NCBI RefSeq assembly: GCF_040581485.1
Contig: NC_090130.1
Span: forward strand, 7,006,001-7,070,000
DNA from: Linepithema humile
Lineage: Eukaryota > Arthropoda > Insecta > Hymenoptera > Formicidae
Reading direction: 5' to 3'
Length of the DNA stretch: 64,000 nt
The position numbers were made by a program, and so were the translations under genes. Every line of letters starts with the position of its first letter. Position 1 is the stretch's first letter. Positions 1 to 13,171 of this stretch are shown one piece after another. Below the pieces are notes generated by a model. That model had not been told where the DNA came from, did no database searches, and saw nothing but the letters and a program-made list of their open reading frames with translations.

Positions 1-2526
1 GTGTGCATCCTTTTTAGCCATTGTGCTGGCTCGCGCGCGTTTCGGCGTATTGTCTTACAGAGGATTTTCATCTACGTGACAAGATTAATATAATCCTACT
101 TCTTGAACGATATCGCTGCACAAAAAGAAACATAGAATATGTATACAAAATTTATGCAAAGTGTACGAAACTTTAACCAGTTAATCAAAGACGAATATAT
201 TCTCGCGAATGCATTCGTATGTACATACGTCGGTCGATTTAGCGGTGTTGCGTCAGAAAATTTATTCGTCTTAATAGCGAGGAATATTTTGTCGACTCTT
301 TAAGATTCGTGATCTCAATCGCACTCGCGATAATGTAGCTGCAGAAAGATTAAAATAATATCGCTGATTTAAACGTAGCTACGTAATAACTCTAACTGCA
401 TACCGCACTGCTATAATTTCATTGTAATAGCGACGTCGTGGCGGACGGTGCTGGCTGAGGAAGTCGTTCTTCGTGTCGGTATACGAAGGTCGTTTAGAAA
501 CGATCGACGAACGATTAGTATCGAAGAAGGAGGGATGGGCGTGCATCTGGCGCACCTGACGGTCAGTCGTACGGTGTCTTGCTCCTTCTCGCCTGTCTCT
601 GTCGCTCTCGCTGTCCCCTTTCTCCGGAACCCTTCGACGCAACGTATCGGCCGAACCGGCCTCGTAACGTCCGCTTCCTAATGATCATTATTGAAATTTT
701 ACTGCCTCTTAATTAGAAATTAATGGCTAGTTACACTATGGCCTCTGTCGTTAGGAAATTAGCGGGATGAACCTCGTTTCTTAATGATCGACGGCAATTG
801 CCCTGTCAATATTATTCCTATATTTCCACGGTGTTGGCTAATGTATCTTTAAATCCGATATCATCTCTTACGGGCGAAAGGTATTTCAGTAACGTGTTAA
901 CGAATAAAATAGTGTTGCAGAGAAAAGTTACGGGCGTTAGGCGCCTATTTGTAAACGCAAGTGATGAAATATATATACAAGCGTATATTTTTGGAAATAT
1001 TTTTATTTAACAGTGATTTTCTAATTCTTTTTTTCTTTTAAATTTCCATAATTTAAACACATCGATAACGCAATGTAAAATATAAAGGTATACATGTGAA
1101 AAGATAAACTGTTCAAATAATCGTCCCAGGGAGCGTATATATTTGTAAAGAAACAAAACTTTCTTTGACACGAAAAAAGAAACATCTGCTCAGAGTTAAC
1201 ACTATTCTTTGTATGCACGCGGCCGCTTTTGGGTATGTGAAAAAGTCGTGAAAGTGCGCGACAGAATGTACAGGGTAAGTAACGTACAGCGGATTTTTGC
1301 GAATATCCGCGCGATAATATCTCTCGTTCGCCGAACATTTCGCCGAATCTTACCGGTCGATCTGCGGCTTACGAAACCGCCTGTATACAAGCGTATACAG
1401 CCAGCGCGTAGCTGACATTATGAATTCGCGCGTAGGCAATAAGAAGTACCCGTGGTGCGGCGATAAAGGAAGACGCGCCGGAGTGGGTTGCCTTGTTCAC
1501 TTATGCGAGCGGCGCCGCTCGAGTGACTTTCCGAACGGAATTTCACCGACATCTGCGTCTCCGCCGGTGGCTTCCCTTCGGTTTCCTCGCCGATCGCTCG
1601 CCCTGCGTACACGCGTGTTCGACCAGCACGCACGCACGCACTGCGAATACGTTTCACCGAACGACATTCACGACGACTTGAAACTTAAAGGTGCTGCGTC
1701 AGGGGTGAACGAGCACGACATACGGAGAGACATGCTCGCGTATACCGACGCGACCACGCTTGCACTTGTCTTCGAGCAATTTAGTAACCGACGTTCGTCC
1801 GGTATCGACGACGTTACATCGACGACACATTTATGAATAAAACAGAATATGCTGATGCTTGCGAATAATGATATCGATAATAAATATAAAAAGATAATAC
1901 TCGTTTTGCGACCGACATTTTTATTTTCTTTTCTTTTCGCATTTGACAGATGGGAAGGGCAATAAACGTGCGAACTCTATTAATATTTATAAGTCGAAAC
2001 TGTGTCAGCATGCAATATTGCCTAACCCGAGTACGCTTGTTGAGCGTCGACGTCTACTAAAGTATGATGCAGCCTTATCTGCGATATTTGTTCATATCGT
2101 GATTCTTTCTCATCGCGATATTATCAGCCAACGTATGTGCAGCGTGTAAACGACGGCGACGAGATACGACGGCACGGAACAGATGTACCGTAAATTTTCT
2201 AAATAAACTTCCTCGGGGTAACAATCGACAAGCTCGCGTGCACAGAAAACCGTTTGCCGTCTTCGAGTATGTAGGAAACCGGAAGTTTTTCTTGGCGATA
2301 GCGCGCGGCAGCGACGAAGGAGGGGGACGTGTTCCCTCGGTGGCCGGTATTCGGAGTACAGGTGTAAGCTACCTGCCGGTAGTACCATCTATAGGGCGGC
2401 CCGTTAGGGGAAAGCTGCAGGCGCGATAAAGAGTTCAAATTGAAAGTTAATTTTCTGCGGCTCGTCCTCGCACCTTTCTACCTCGGTCGGCTTCTCTCAT
2501 TCTCACTTTCTCTCTTTCTCTTTCAG
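1..2526. other. non-coding block, no gene recognised
   Basis: No recognisable coding exon was found. Positions 660-800 are rich in TAAT/ATTA cores, the usual homeodomain core, and could be a regulatory element. Positions 2470-2526 are pyrimidine-rich and lead into a splice-acceptor-like CAG at 2524-2526. One ATG-started frame at 1420-1836 is listed separately. Confidence 0.5.
1420..1836 (+). other. ATG-started open frame of 138 codons, unassigned, next to AATAAA
   Basis: The frame starts at a true ATG with A at -3 and runs 138 codons to TGA. The hexamer AATAAA, the eukaryotic poly(A) signal, directly overlaps the stop region at 1836-1841. The first half is rich in Arg, Ser and Pro because it crosses GC-rich sequence. 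The second half has a more balanced, acidic composition. I see no domain, signal peptide, membrane segment or repeat. A frame this long is near the chance expectation for 64 kb, and AATAAA so close to the stop leaves almost no 3' UTR, so a real gene is unlikely. Confidence 0.12.
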
Positions 2527-2655
2527 GTGTTTAGCCGATAATAGTGAAGTGTCTGCCTGTCCTATCTACCTGCTGCTGCTGCTACTCGTCGTTTCGGTGC
2601 ATGAGTCGCACGAGCCGAACCATCGATAATTAATATCTTCAGCTCGTTTCAACCG
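2527..2655 (+). other. candidate spliced exon (probably untranslated)
   Basis: A 129-nt segment lies between a long CT-rich tract ending TTTCAG at 2521-2526 and a consensus donor, CCG followed by GTAAGT at 2656. Both splice signals match the eukaryotic consensus well. No frame is open throughout. The frame from 2528 encodes a Leu-rich run and stops at 2627-2629. An ATG at 2601 opens only a 10-codon frame. If real, this is best explained as a 5' UTR exon. There is no transcript evidence in the sequence itself. Confidence 0.22.
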
Positions 2656-2775
2656 GTAAGTTCTAATTGACGATCGCAATTAGTTCCGGACTATATAACA
2701 GCTTCAATCGGCTCGACGGGCGTAGAACGCCCAAACAATTCGATGAGTTCGCGCTTCCGCAGGATAGATAAGGCA

Positions 2776-2799
2776 ATAGCTTTGCATCAGCAAAGCTAT
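2776..2799. repeat. perfect 10-bp hairpin, 4-nt loop
   Basis: ATAGCTTTGC at 2776-2785 is the exact reverse complement of GCAAAGCTAT at 2790-2799, with loop ATCA. After one mismatch the stem gains two more pairs. It is too short for a microRNA precursor. About 0.06 perfect stems of this length are expected by chance per loop size in 64 kb. Confidence 0.6.
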
Positions 2800-4029
2800 C
2801 GCGATCGTACGTGTATTCATTGTAAGCTGCTCGATTATTCAACAAACTACTGTAGAAATGGTATAAAAATAATACCGCGTTGCTTTTCAACGTACAAATC
2901 TCTGTGCAAAATTTTATCTCGCACTTTTGCATCTTAAAATCGTCAACTTTAGTATTTTAATTAATCTTGCTTTTATGAATTAATATTTGCTTTGCAAATT
3001 TTTGTACAGAGCAAAATAGCATTCGTAGATATTAATATCAAACGTAAAATTAACATAAGAGAAAATCAAATTTGGAAGAATCGTATATAAATCTACAAAA
3101 TGCAAAGAAGATTGATTACAATATATTTGCCGTACATGAAATCTAAAAATCGCTCTTGCGAAAATCGTCACCAGAATTTTGAATTCGGTCCAACATTGCA
3201 GTCATTCGCTTAATGATATTCTTAACGACCTTGCCGTCTGATGCAATGTTAAACACCAGCTACGCCGTTATCCAATCAATTTGCCGATTCGCGTCCGCAA
3301 CAGTCGCAAAATGTTGATCTACGCTGCACGCACAACCCCACTTTGCGGTCAAGGGACAGCGCGGCTCGCGGTCAGGTTCCTCGAGTCCTCGACTCTGCCT
3401 TTCGAAACGGTTCTCGAGGGCCCGTAGAATTCGTTCTCCCGGTTTTCCACAGGGACTATTAACCCCCCCAGTAACGTGTGAAAACGGCTGTAAATTTCGA
3501 CGGCGTGGCGTAATGGGTGGCAGGACTTTAAGGATGTATAATATGAACAAGGGGCACTGCCTCACTCCTCCCCCTCCCCTTTGGGCCCTGCTCGCGACTC
3601 CGGCACCCTCGCACGCGCGTAAGAATGTGTAGTAATATACTCAGCGCGCGGCACCCCATCCACGCGAATGGCGAAAGGGGTAAGTAAGCCCTCGGCTCTT
3701 ACGGCCGCATAAACATAAATTATCAGCTGGTAATTACGAAATACAGCTAACCTCTCCCTTTTCCTCCTACCATCATCCAGCGGCACCATCAGCGTCGTCG
3801 TTGTTGTCGTCGTCGTAGCCTTCCTTTTCTTCGGCGCTAGCCGAGGAGCACGCCGTCTTGGGCGCTGGGTAGAGAGCTGGGTCTCGGCCGGAGGGATGCA
3901 ACCACTCCCTTCCGTAAGCGGACGAAACAAAATTGCGTGGACCGCCTAATTGTTATATACATTCCATTAGGTTAATTGCTGAATTAAGACTTCTGCTTTG
4001 CGTGCGGGTTCTCGCGCGGTGTATGAGTT

Positions 4030-4494
4030 ATGATTGAGAAGATAATAGGCGTTATAAAGAATAATGATTTAACTGACGACTCCATTAGCCTCGCGGGAAT
4101 ATACGCAACGTTATTAAGCAAACAGAAAAATTCGGGAGAATACGCACGTTATAATATAACAACAATGAGCGCACATGTCCTTTTAATTATTCGGTTATTA
4201 ATTTCACGGACGATTGACAAAAATATCGGATTGCGCGCATTGTATTCGAGACAAGTCAACGACCCTTCTCATTGCGCCATTCAAATAAGCTCCGATCGCG
4301 ACCGCACGCGAGTCAACTTCACGTTGTCCTTTTATCGGTTCGCAGGACCTCGTCTCCTGCGCGTATGTGATTGCGCGCCCTGTGGGAGGGCAGACGCACA
4401 AAACATAATGCGGCGCGTAAGTCGAATCCCAGCGTCGGTATGGGTGGCGAATGTGTGCGACGCGCATCGTCGGGTTCTCCTCGCTTGCACGTAG
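4030..4494 (+). other. longest ATG-started open frame, 154 codons, unassigned
   Basis: A true ATG with G at -3 opens 154 codons ending in TAG at 4492-4494. The first 70 or so residues have an ordinary soluble-protein composition. The last third becomes Cys- and Arg-rich as the DNA turns GC-rich. There is a weakly hydrophobic stretch near residues 50-60 but no recognisable domain. No promoter or poly(A) signal is associated. This is the longest ATG frame in the window but is within the chance range, so it is not called as a gene. Confidence 0.12.
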
Positions 4495-7408
4495 CATCGG
4501 CGCGCGTATGCGTGTGAGTAATTAAAGAGAGCGACTGTCACATCCGGCGACCCACGCGAGAAGGGTGCGGCCCGGTGTGTGCCTCCCTGTCCCTCCGCAG
4601 ATCGCGCTCTTTCTTCGTCTCTTCCCGCTGGGCAGCCCTGCGCCACGTCACTCTGCCGCGTCCCTCCTGTCCCGCGTCCTACGCTCTCCAAAGCCGTCTC
4701 ATTTTCAAATCCTCCCGGTAACAGGCTCGTCGGACGCAGTCGAATTCGCCGCCACCTTCTCAGCGAGCGAGGATAACTCGCGCGAGCCGAACTCATGTAG
4801 CAGACATCGGTTGCCCGACGTATATATCGACCTGATCATTATGCAGCTTCGTATCGTGTTCAATGACCATACGATCCTTTCCCCGCGGAATTTAACGATA
4901 ATTGGCAGAAAAGGATCGAACTTTATTTTTTGCGGTTGCGAAAAGATTGTATAGACATATAATCGAATCGATATACGTTGAGGTAAAAACTGTTAGGTTG
5001 TTAATAATTAGCTTTAGTAAAGGAAGAAAATGATACAATTTTTATCGCGTTATATATATAGCATATTATTTCTCATTATATTAAAGTAAATAGAGGATCA
5101 TTTACCATTATTAATTATGAATAATAAAAATGTGAAACTGATGTTTATGCATAGCTTGCTGTCATAAATATCGAATATCGTAAAACAAAAGGATATTAAT
5201 TCCCAAGTCGCGATTCTAACGACTCACAGGTGAAAGATTGTATTCTTTTCATTCTGATAAAGTTCCCGACTTTCTCATCCTCCTCGCGAAGGCAAGGGGT
5301 AAGTACATAAAAGATAAAGCACCGCGGTGGTACCATGGGCTTGCAATGTTGCATTCAGCGCATGCCCCGGCTAATAAATAATTAAAACTTTTGTTTCGAA
5401 GGTAGCGGTGATGTATGGCCTCTTCCCGGGTGTCCCAGCCGCTGAATAATCGCACTTTATGAATTAAGGTTATGCTTTATGTTAAAAGATTCGCTCGGCA
5501 TCTGTTTCTAATTACCCGTTAATGGCTATAGCGCCGGCAGTAAAGCATCCGTTACCATAAGCTCTACCCACCTATTGTACGCTCGCCGGCTAATACGTTC
5601 GCGACAGTAAGAGGCAGCCGCTTAAAGACATTCATGATGTACCGCAAAAAAGTCTCATAAAATCTTATCCTTACCATTATTATCGCTATTCTTTAGATTT
5701 CTTTTTACTACAAATCTATAGTATCTTTTCAATTTATAGCATCTTTACAAGACTTATTTTTGCTATTATCGCGACATCGAAAAGTAAAAATATAATCAGT
5801 TTATCATTCTTTTACTGAGCAATGAGCAATTTCAATTACGGTGACATAAAAGTCATAGATAGCATCTTGAGAAGACAATCACGAAAGTTTATTCATCTGT
5901 AAAAATCTACGAAAAGACGGTGCTGTTCGTGTTGCCGGATCAAAGACCGGGAATATTGCGGCTCCCTTGTTAACTCGCAGCTAAGGAAGGGGATTTCGCG
6001 TAAGGCATGTCGGCAACGGTTATCTCGCCTCGAACCCCATTCAACAGTAAATCAAGGATTTCTTTTAACGAGCATTAATTGTTTTTGCGATAGTGAGAAT
6101 TGCCTGGCGGGACAGTTAAAGCAAACGGCGACTGCGCTCGATATTGCCTGTCGAGTAGCATGTAAATGGTCCCTTCGTTCCTGTCGAGACGCGCACTCGC
6201 CGCCCACTATCTTTTGCAGCAGTTTAGGATGTTTCCTTCCTTAGTAGCAAACTGCTTTCCCTCGGAGACGTTTATATTTCTACGATCGAAAAATATTTTA
6301 TCAGTTTTATCAAGAGCTGTGTATTTTGTATATGTATCTTCTTTGTTTATTATTATTTTAAAATATTACAGACATATGCTTAAATGCACTGCATTATTAA
6401 CATAAATTGCCTTGCGTAGGACATAATTATAAAAAACGTTTGCAATATCTTTCCATGCTGTCGCATCTGACAGTCTCCTATTCTGTAAATTTAGTCCCGC
6501 GTTTCGACGAGGATAAACAATCGCGCAGACGAGAGCCTTCCTCGTCGTCGTCGCAGTTAGCTGCCTAGAATTACTTTAATGCCGGGTACAATGTATGCCA
6601 CCCCGGCTAGGAACATTATCCCGATGAGGGAGAACGAGCGACGCCGGCGGTGTCAGAGAGGGAAGGAAGAAAAGAGGCTCCCAATAGGAAGAGAAACACG
6701 TACACCGAGGAAGAAGGAGGGCCTCGGTAATGGTATACAGCAGGGAACACAACTCTTTGGCCCATAGATCAATGGTTGGCAATTATTGTAAGTTCATTAG
6801 AGCAGCACGTTTCTACCTCCCTCCCCTCGCCCGCTCCGTCGCGCCCCTATCGCTGGTTTCCCTAGTCTCGTGCTTCTATCCGACGTTCTCCATCTTCCAT
6901 CCTCACCCGCCTCTCGCCGTGCTCGGAAGAAGTCACCGCGACCCGCGCGCTTCCCTCTTCGCCTGCAGCCCGCCGGTCCGAAAACCCCTTCTCGCGAAGC
7001 TGAAATTGCGACATTCCGCGCGAAACGCCGAAACTATTTGACTCTGTAATTTGTGATTGTAGTTTATTGTGCGGATAGACTAACGGACCGGGCGGTGCAA
7101 CGCTGTTGCTCAGCTTAACTCCCCGGGCGACTCTTCCGTGCAATTCCAACGGCGCCGGGGTTGGAATTCCTTCGGAAGTACGGCCACACGCGGCGGCGAG
7201 TTATAGATAGCGCGATCTTCGAAGGTACCCTTGAGCCACGACAGATTGATGACCGGGCAAAAAACCCCGGTGATGCTCGCTACATTGACGACGCAACGGT
7301 TTGGATTAAAATTGCGGCCGATTGTGAATCGCTTGTGAAATCTCCGGAATATAGATATCGCTAGTTTCTACTACGATTTCACGCTTTTCGTTCAAATAGA
7401 TCTCTACT

Positions 7409-7429
7409 CACACACACACACACACACAC
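7409..7429. repeat. (CA)10 microsatellite
   Basis: Uninterrupted CA dinucleotides directly after TCTCTACT. Simple sequence with no coding frame. Confidence 0.95.
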
Positions 7430-9224
7430 GTTAATACAATTTTCTGCAACTTAAAATTCTCAACCACTTTGCATCATTAAAGGTGTTTAACAATTCTTTG
7501 TACAAACACAGAATATAACAGCATACTCTGAACATGTTGCAAGCCGGTTCTCTCTCTCTCGCAAAATTTTTCAAGTTTCAGCAAGTCAGCGCACACGTTT
7601 AATGTATCAACGTATTCGCGAGACATTCGAAATCCGAATGGGCTATTCGCGATAATGACGATGCTCCGAAAGATGCAATAGGGCAATTACCGTTTCCCCT
7701 GCCAGTCCGCGCTGTGTGACGACACGATGAAAATTGTCATTACGCGAACTGGCGCGACAATTATCGCGGCGTTCACGATTGCAATTTGCAACCGTCTGGG
7801 AACGGTCTGGGATTACTCAACGAATCATCTTGTAACTTTTAACTACCAGCCAGCGCGGAGGGGCTTGCGCGTTCGTTGCGCCTGAATTTCGCGCACTCTA
7901 GGAATTCGGGGAAAAGGAAGCGCGGCTCGAAATCTCACATACGCGTATCGTCCGTGTGTTATATTTAACGTTACAATTTTTCAGATTTGTATATAAGTTT
8001 TGCTGTGTATAATTATGGGACTTGGACGGCTCGCAAATAAATCATCCCGCCGACGTATCTAAATCCTACCGTAAGGATACCGATTACAAATCGTTTACGA
8101 ATCCGCTGTCATGTCGGGCGTCGCAATTTGCGAAGCATAATAGCCTACCTTATTTATGGACGAGATTGCGCAAGGGGCAGATATGAATATGTAACGCATT
8201 TTGCTGATTGAAATTTTTCCAAGATTATTTTCCGCGCGCCCCTCGACGTGTCTTTACTGATCCCCCTCTTCGCTATTGTTCTTTCGTTTGCGCATTGTTT
8301 ACGTCGTATTCTTCGAGAACGCCTCCCCCATCGTACAGGCGAGTCCCGCTCCTAAAGCGCATTGATCCAGTAATTTACCGTGTTACGGCACTCGCGACAT
8401 CGTTATGAAGATTGCAGCCGCGGAAAAAGTGTTGGAATTACGAGCGTGCCGAGAAGTGGATATAATGCACGCGTTTGTAGAGTCGGTGCTTTTGTAATAG
8501 AAATTACCCGTATAACTTGTACTTGAGAGAAGTGAAATAGCGATGCGCCAGCTGGATCACCGAATCTCGCGACTCAGACACGCCTTCTTACTGAAATGCG
8601 TTCATAGATTGAAAATTATTTATCGATAAAGTTTAATTTTTTTAGTTAAAACAAATTCAAGAAATGAATTTTAGGGATACAAGTTTGCTGTTTGATTCAT
8701 TTCTAATGTATTTTACTTTACCGAAATCTTAATTAAAAATTTACTTATCAAGATTCACAAAAGCATTAGAAATCGGTGACAAGCAATGCAATTCAATTAA
8801 AATTTTATAACGAAAGACTCGTTTTTACTTTTTTTTGAAAGAATACCGTCAGGTATCAGTTAAGGAATGTCTTGTATTTCATTCCATTTCCCAGTGACGT
8901 TCACGGGTTAAGACACCAGATGAGGAGCGAGACGAAGGAAGGCTATTAGATCTTCATTGCTGATTCACGTCGGTACTCGTCACTCAGCATTTAAGCGGAG
9001 TAGAGAGGCGCAGTTTTAAAACGGAGCTTTAGCGCGTCGCGCCAAGCGGGTAGGTAGAGAAAAACAAACCACACAGGTAACAAGCCCGAGGACAGGGTAA
9101 GACGAGGGAACGGCGCGGGGGCGAGCCCTGGCAGGATAACAATTCTTTTCCACGACGGCGGAGGACCGCGGCCGGGAAATTAGCATCGATAAATTTTCCG
9201 GCGCGTCGTTCCGCGTTGTCGACT
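7430..9224. other. non-coding block, nothing evident
   Basis: Mixed sequence. Positions 8600-8880 are AT-rich with T and A runs. No open frame with protein-like composition and no splice-bounded segment stood out. Confidence 0.5.
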
Positions 9225-9268
9225 ACGACGACGACGACGATGGCGGCGGCGGCGGCGGCGGCGGCGAC
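9225..9268. repeat. compound (ACG)n-(GGC)8 triplet repeat
   Basis: An ACG run at 9225-9240 is followed by eight uninterrupted GGC units at 9242-9265. On the minus strand it gives a poly-Ala and poly-Val frame, which is a by-product of the repeat and not evidence of a gene. Confidence 0.9.
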
Positions 9269-11490
9269 GATGCCGGCATGGATATAGCGCCGCGAAAATG
9301 ACACGATGATGTATAGGCGACTGTTTTAAGAATTATTTATTATTTATTGCCGGGACCTGCCTCGAAACGCAACCTGAACGCATCCCTTCTGGCGCGAACG
9401 CCAGCGATGACACAGAGCAATAATTTGGTAGATTTTCATAATACTTAGGTTGCAGTTTTTATTCGCGAGTAACACGTTTCTCATTCTCTGTCGAAATGGA
9501 ATAGAAAATAAGATTTATTTTTACACACGCATATCCATTCATTGTCAATTAACTACTATCATTAGGAATAATTACGACGATATGAGCAATTGCAGATGAA
9601 AGTAAATGTAGTTTGTTCGATAAACTTCCGAGAGAGATCTGACAACAGTCTGATTTAAATGGATTTATTTTCAGTTTTCCTCATGTGAAACTTATGCACG
9701 TTACAACTGCCAGTTATACACTGTAATTCCGTTCTTCTAGATTCTATTCCTGATAATAAGAATTATTATTAGACGTGAAATTTGTACCAACCGCTAACTT
9801 GTGGCGTGGCGTTTCTATTTTCTCGCGAGCTATTTTCTGCATTATGTAAGAGAATATTCCGACGAAGGTACGAATCTTTTCCAAAATGTCAGTTCCGCGC
9901 AGGTCGGCGACGTCGCGAAGAGTGGGTGCGGAACGTCACGTTCTTGATCTCCAATTATGCGCGAGCGTTGGTACGATCGCGGGCCGAGAACGGTGGATTC
10001 CATTATCGCGCGGCCAGAAATTAAAACGCAATCACGTTGGCTTGCAGAATTCTGCCACCGCGTGCTTCGCGCTCCGAAAGTCTGTCGAAAGGCGAAACAT
10101 CTAAGACAGATGTGCCGAGTGCGAATGTTGCTAAATTCGGGCCCGTTGCAATTAGGGAGCGCGCGCGCTCGGCTTCGCGCTTAATGAACCCGCGGAGCGC
10201 GCGATGATAGGCGTACGTGATCGTTTAATTGTTGACGGGCGGGAATGCAAAGAATGTATTTGTGCATCGCTGCTTTATTTGACAGTTATGTTGCAGTTTT
10301 AGTAGAAGTTCATGACAGAAGTTTTAGTAACTGGCTTGTGAAGTTAAATGAATGTAGTGTAATGGAAATGTGTAATGGAAAAATACTTAAAACACATATA
10401 GAAGTGAAGCACGTCAAATATTTGTATTAATTATTATATAATCGTGTAATTATATAATTTACTTATACAATAATAATTTACTTATACAATAATGATAATT
10501 ACATAATTATATAATTCATTTATGCATTTATAATTAGATAATATTAATTTTCTCGTATAAAGAGGATTCTCCGATTCTTATCCGTTTCTTATTTGTAATT
10601 TATTTTTTTAACATTTTCTAAGAAACAGAGCGTATGTCATTCGTAAAAGAAAATGCAACTAATTGGGGGGAGGGTATCCTCTTGAAAGTCATGGACTTTG
10701 TAGCAAATAAAACACGCGAGACGAAGACGTATGAGCGAGAGAAAAACGATGAAGCAAGAGAAATAGAAACGGAAGGCGCGGATCCTCTAGCAGTAGGTGG
10801 AATTCTAGAGCATGCGAGTCGAGTGTGTACCATGCTGGAGACTCGCGAAAGATAGTTGGCGCACTTCAAAGATAAAAGGGGACCATTCTTTTTTTAGAGG
10901 GAACACAAATCTAGAAATTAGAGCATGCCGTTATGCATCCCAGTTGAAATCGCATGAGCTGAACTATTCTCGCCCAGTTTGAAAAAGAGATCTACACTTT
11001 CTACAATTATATAAAAACCGTTAATGATTTCATGCGCAAAATTGACTGTCAAGTGAACGCGATTGGATAGATGCAGTTAAACTCTCTCTGCACCGACGCA
11101 CACACACACATACGTGCATTGAATAAGATTTATAAATATGTTATTATGATGTGAAATTTTCGTCCTCGCGTGCATTACTTTTACGTACCGTGCCTCGAAA
11201 TTTATTGCGCTCTATCGAAAGCTAAAATCCGATCTTGCCGCTTTGTATCAAACGCCGAGCTTTATCCAGGTATCCGTAACGGACGCAGCAATTTGAAACG
11301 ATTTATCGCGAAGAGTAACTTCGCATTATGGATCGCTTAATGCGGATAGACTTAACAATACACAAAAGCAGGGGTTATATCGGGTGAACCTCGCCGAGGG
11401 TGGGAGTTAATAGGACCTCATTGTTACGGGGAGGAAATTCGATAATCGCTCGGCATACACGCGCACGCACACTAACCGGTGCACGTTTCA
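9269..11490. other. non-coding block, no gene recognised
   Basis: Holds a 14-bp CG-alternating palindrome at 10157-10170, a 19-bp tandem duplication (10454-10491) in AT-rich sequence, and a short CA run near 11098-11110. An ATG frame at 10634-10855 (73 codons, complete, with an in-frame TAA upstream) is highly charged, matches nothing I know, and is treated as chance. Confidence 0.45.
10454..10491. repeat. 19-bp perfect tandem duplication
   Basis: ATAATTTACTTATACAATA occurs at 10454-10472 and again, identical, at 10473-10491. This is consistent with replication slippage in AT-rich sequence. Confidence 0.9.
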
Positions 11491-11582
11491 CCCTCTCTCT
11501 CTCTCTTTCTCTACTCTACTCTACTCTACTTCCTCTACTATCTCTTTCTCTTTCGCTCTCTCTCTCTCTCTGCTCTTTCTCC
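11491..11582. repeat. CT-rich microsatellite with (CTACT)4
   Basis: A pyrimidine tract of CT units, interrupted by four CTACT pentamers at 11511-11530. The opposite strand is GA-rich and could bind a GAGA-type factor. That is inference from composition only. Confidence 0.85.
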
Positions 11583-13171
11583 TTATCAAGCATTTACTTT
11601 CTCTCTCCCGTTCCACCGTTCTCCCCGTCATTGCCTTAGAGAGAACTTTGACTAAACGCCTCCACGCTTCCTTAACCTCCCCATTAATCAATATTAAATC
11701 GTCCAAAACGTTCCTTTGTTTATTGACTGGCAGCTAATAGGTTTTCACCGCCTTGGCTTCGATGAATTCACCGGCGACGACGATGGCAAAAACGAGGAAC
11801 CGCTCCTCGTACTCCTTCGCATCCTACGCGACGATTAAGCTTTAACTCTCCTCTCAAAGATCCTTCATTGTATAAACGATGTAAACTGCTTTGCAAATCA
11901 GCCCTACCCGCCCGTCGTCAACGTTGCACCTGCGAATACGTTCATGAGAGAAAATTGCTTCCCGCTCGGCATGCTTTGTCCGCGTCGATCGAAAGTCGGC
12001 GGACTCGTTAATGATAATAAATCTAATTGTTGCGCGAAGAATAAAGCCATATAAATCCATTAGCCGTGATTGTGGGTTCCAGGCGAACGCAGCGTGCGCG
12101 CATGGATGATGTCTGGGACCGCGCGGAGATTTCGGTCTTTGTGAATTATTAATCGGCGCAGAGATTGGAAATGTTAGAGCTCTGTTAGTGCTCTTCAACG
12201 GCCAGAATTTCAGTAAAATTATTCAGCGCGGATGCACTCGGACGACTAGATATTTAAATGCTTAAATAAATATTTAATCTTTCAATTGCGAGACTTAATA
12301 GAGGGAAAAGGTTGACGAAATATCGGTATGTGTTCATGTATTTATAATCGGATCGCGAATGGTCTAGTTTGAATTCCTATTCAAATTTGTAGTCAGATTT
12401 GTATTCAGTTAGCTGCAGATTCAATTCGACACGACGAATTCAAATCTTGATTCTCGCAATTGCGATCATAATGTTGCGGACACACTGCGTCTTGCGGACG
12501 CTGAGACTGCTATGTAACGTCGAACTATGTCTCGCGCCCCCGATAAAGAACAAATAAGCATCCCAAACCTCGGTTTCCACAAGGACTGCTCAGTGGCATG
12601 CAATCTTCTCAGTTGGTATTATTTCTTAGTCCAATTAGTTTAATTGCATACTCGCGCAGCTGTTGCAACGGTAGACTTTGTAACTGTTGCTAACGGACAA
12701 AGAGGTTGTATTGCAGAATGGAAGATAATGACGGAAATTAAAGGAAAGATATCGCAGTTAGGTGTAAATCGTAGAAATCACCGTATTGCATAATCTATAC
12801 GCCTTGCCTTAGAGGGAACAAGAAATTGCCAAATTCTTCTAATGCGTTTGAATTTATTTTAATATGTCCGAGAAAATGCGAATTTCATCACAATGTCTTG
12901 AATGATAAGTATCTAATTTTTGCATGATGTAAAAAAGTTGAATATTGCTGCATATTGCATGCGCCGACGACTGCAGCATAGAAATAAATAAGTCACTGCT
13001 TAGAGGGAGCTTTCGCAATGCCAGTAGTTGAGCGTTGAACAACATCGCATAATCATTTCGGGAACTTTGTCGCGAACATCGGAGCGCCCGTGCTCAGTTG
13101 TCGACGGCTGCGGTTGCGGCTTTCACGATATTGAAGAGCCTCATTAGTGCTGTTTGTTATTGTTTGTGCAG

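Larger units (their letters stand above)
2656..7408. other. non-coding block, no gene recognised
   Basis: Contains a hairpin (2776-2799) and an imperfect GTC/GTT triplet run at 3793-3817. TAAT-containing stretches lie near 5500-5610 and 6050-6130. A pyrimidine-rich tract spans 6810-6960. The 4030-4494 frame is listed separately. Positions 4960-5230 and 5640-5880 are plain AT-rich sequence with nothing evident. Confidence 0.5.

Noticed and set aside
6381..6390. TAAATGCACT, the first ten bases of miR-277
   Set aside because: The match ends there, and no precursor hairpin is visible around it.
9029..9304. Minus frame with long Ala and Val runs
   Set aside because: Product of the GGC and ACG triplet repeats.
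10157..10170. GAGCGCGCGCGCTC palindrome
   Set aside because: It is a CG-alternating low-complexity run, so symmetry is expected.
10634..10855. Complete 73-codon ATG frame, highly charged
   Set aside because: Length well within chance, no family recognised, no splice or poly(A) context.
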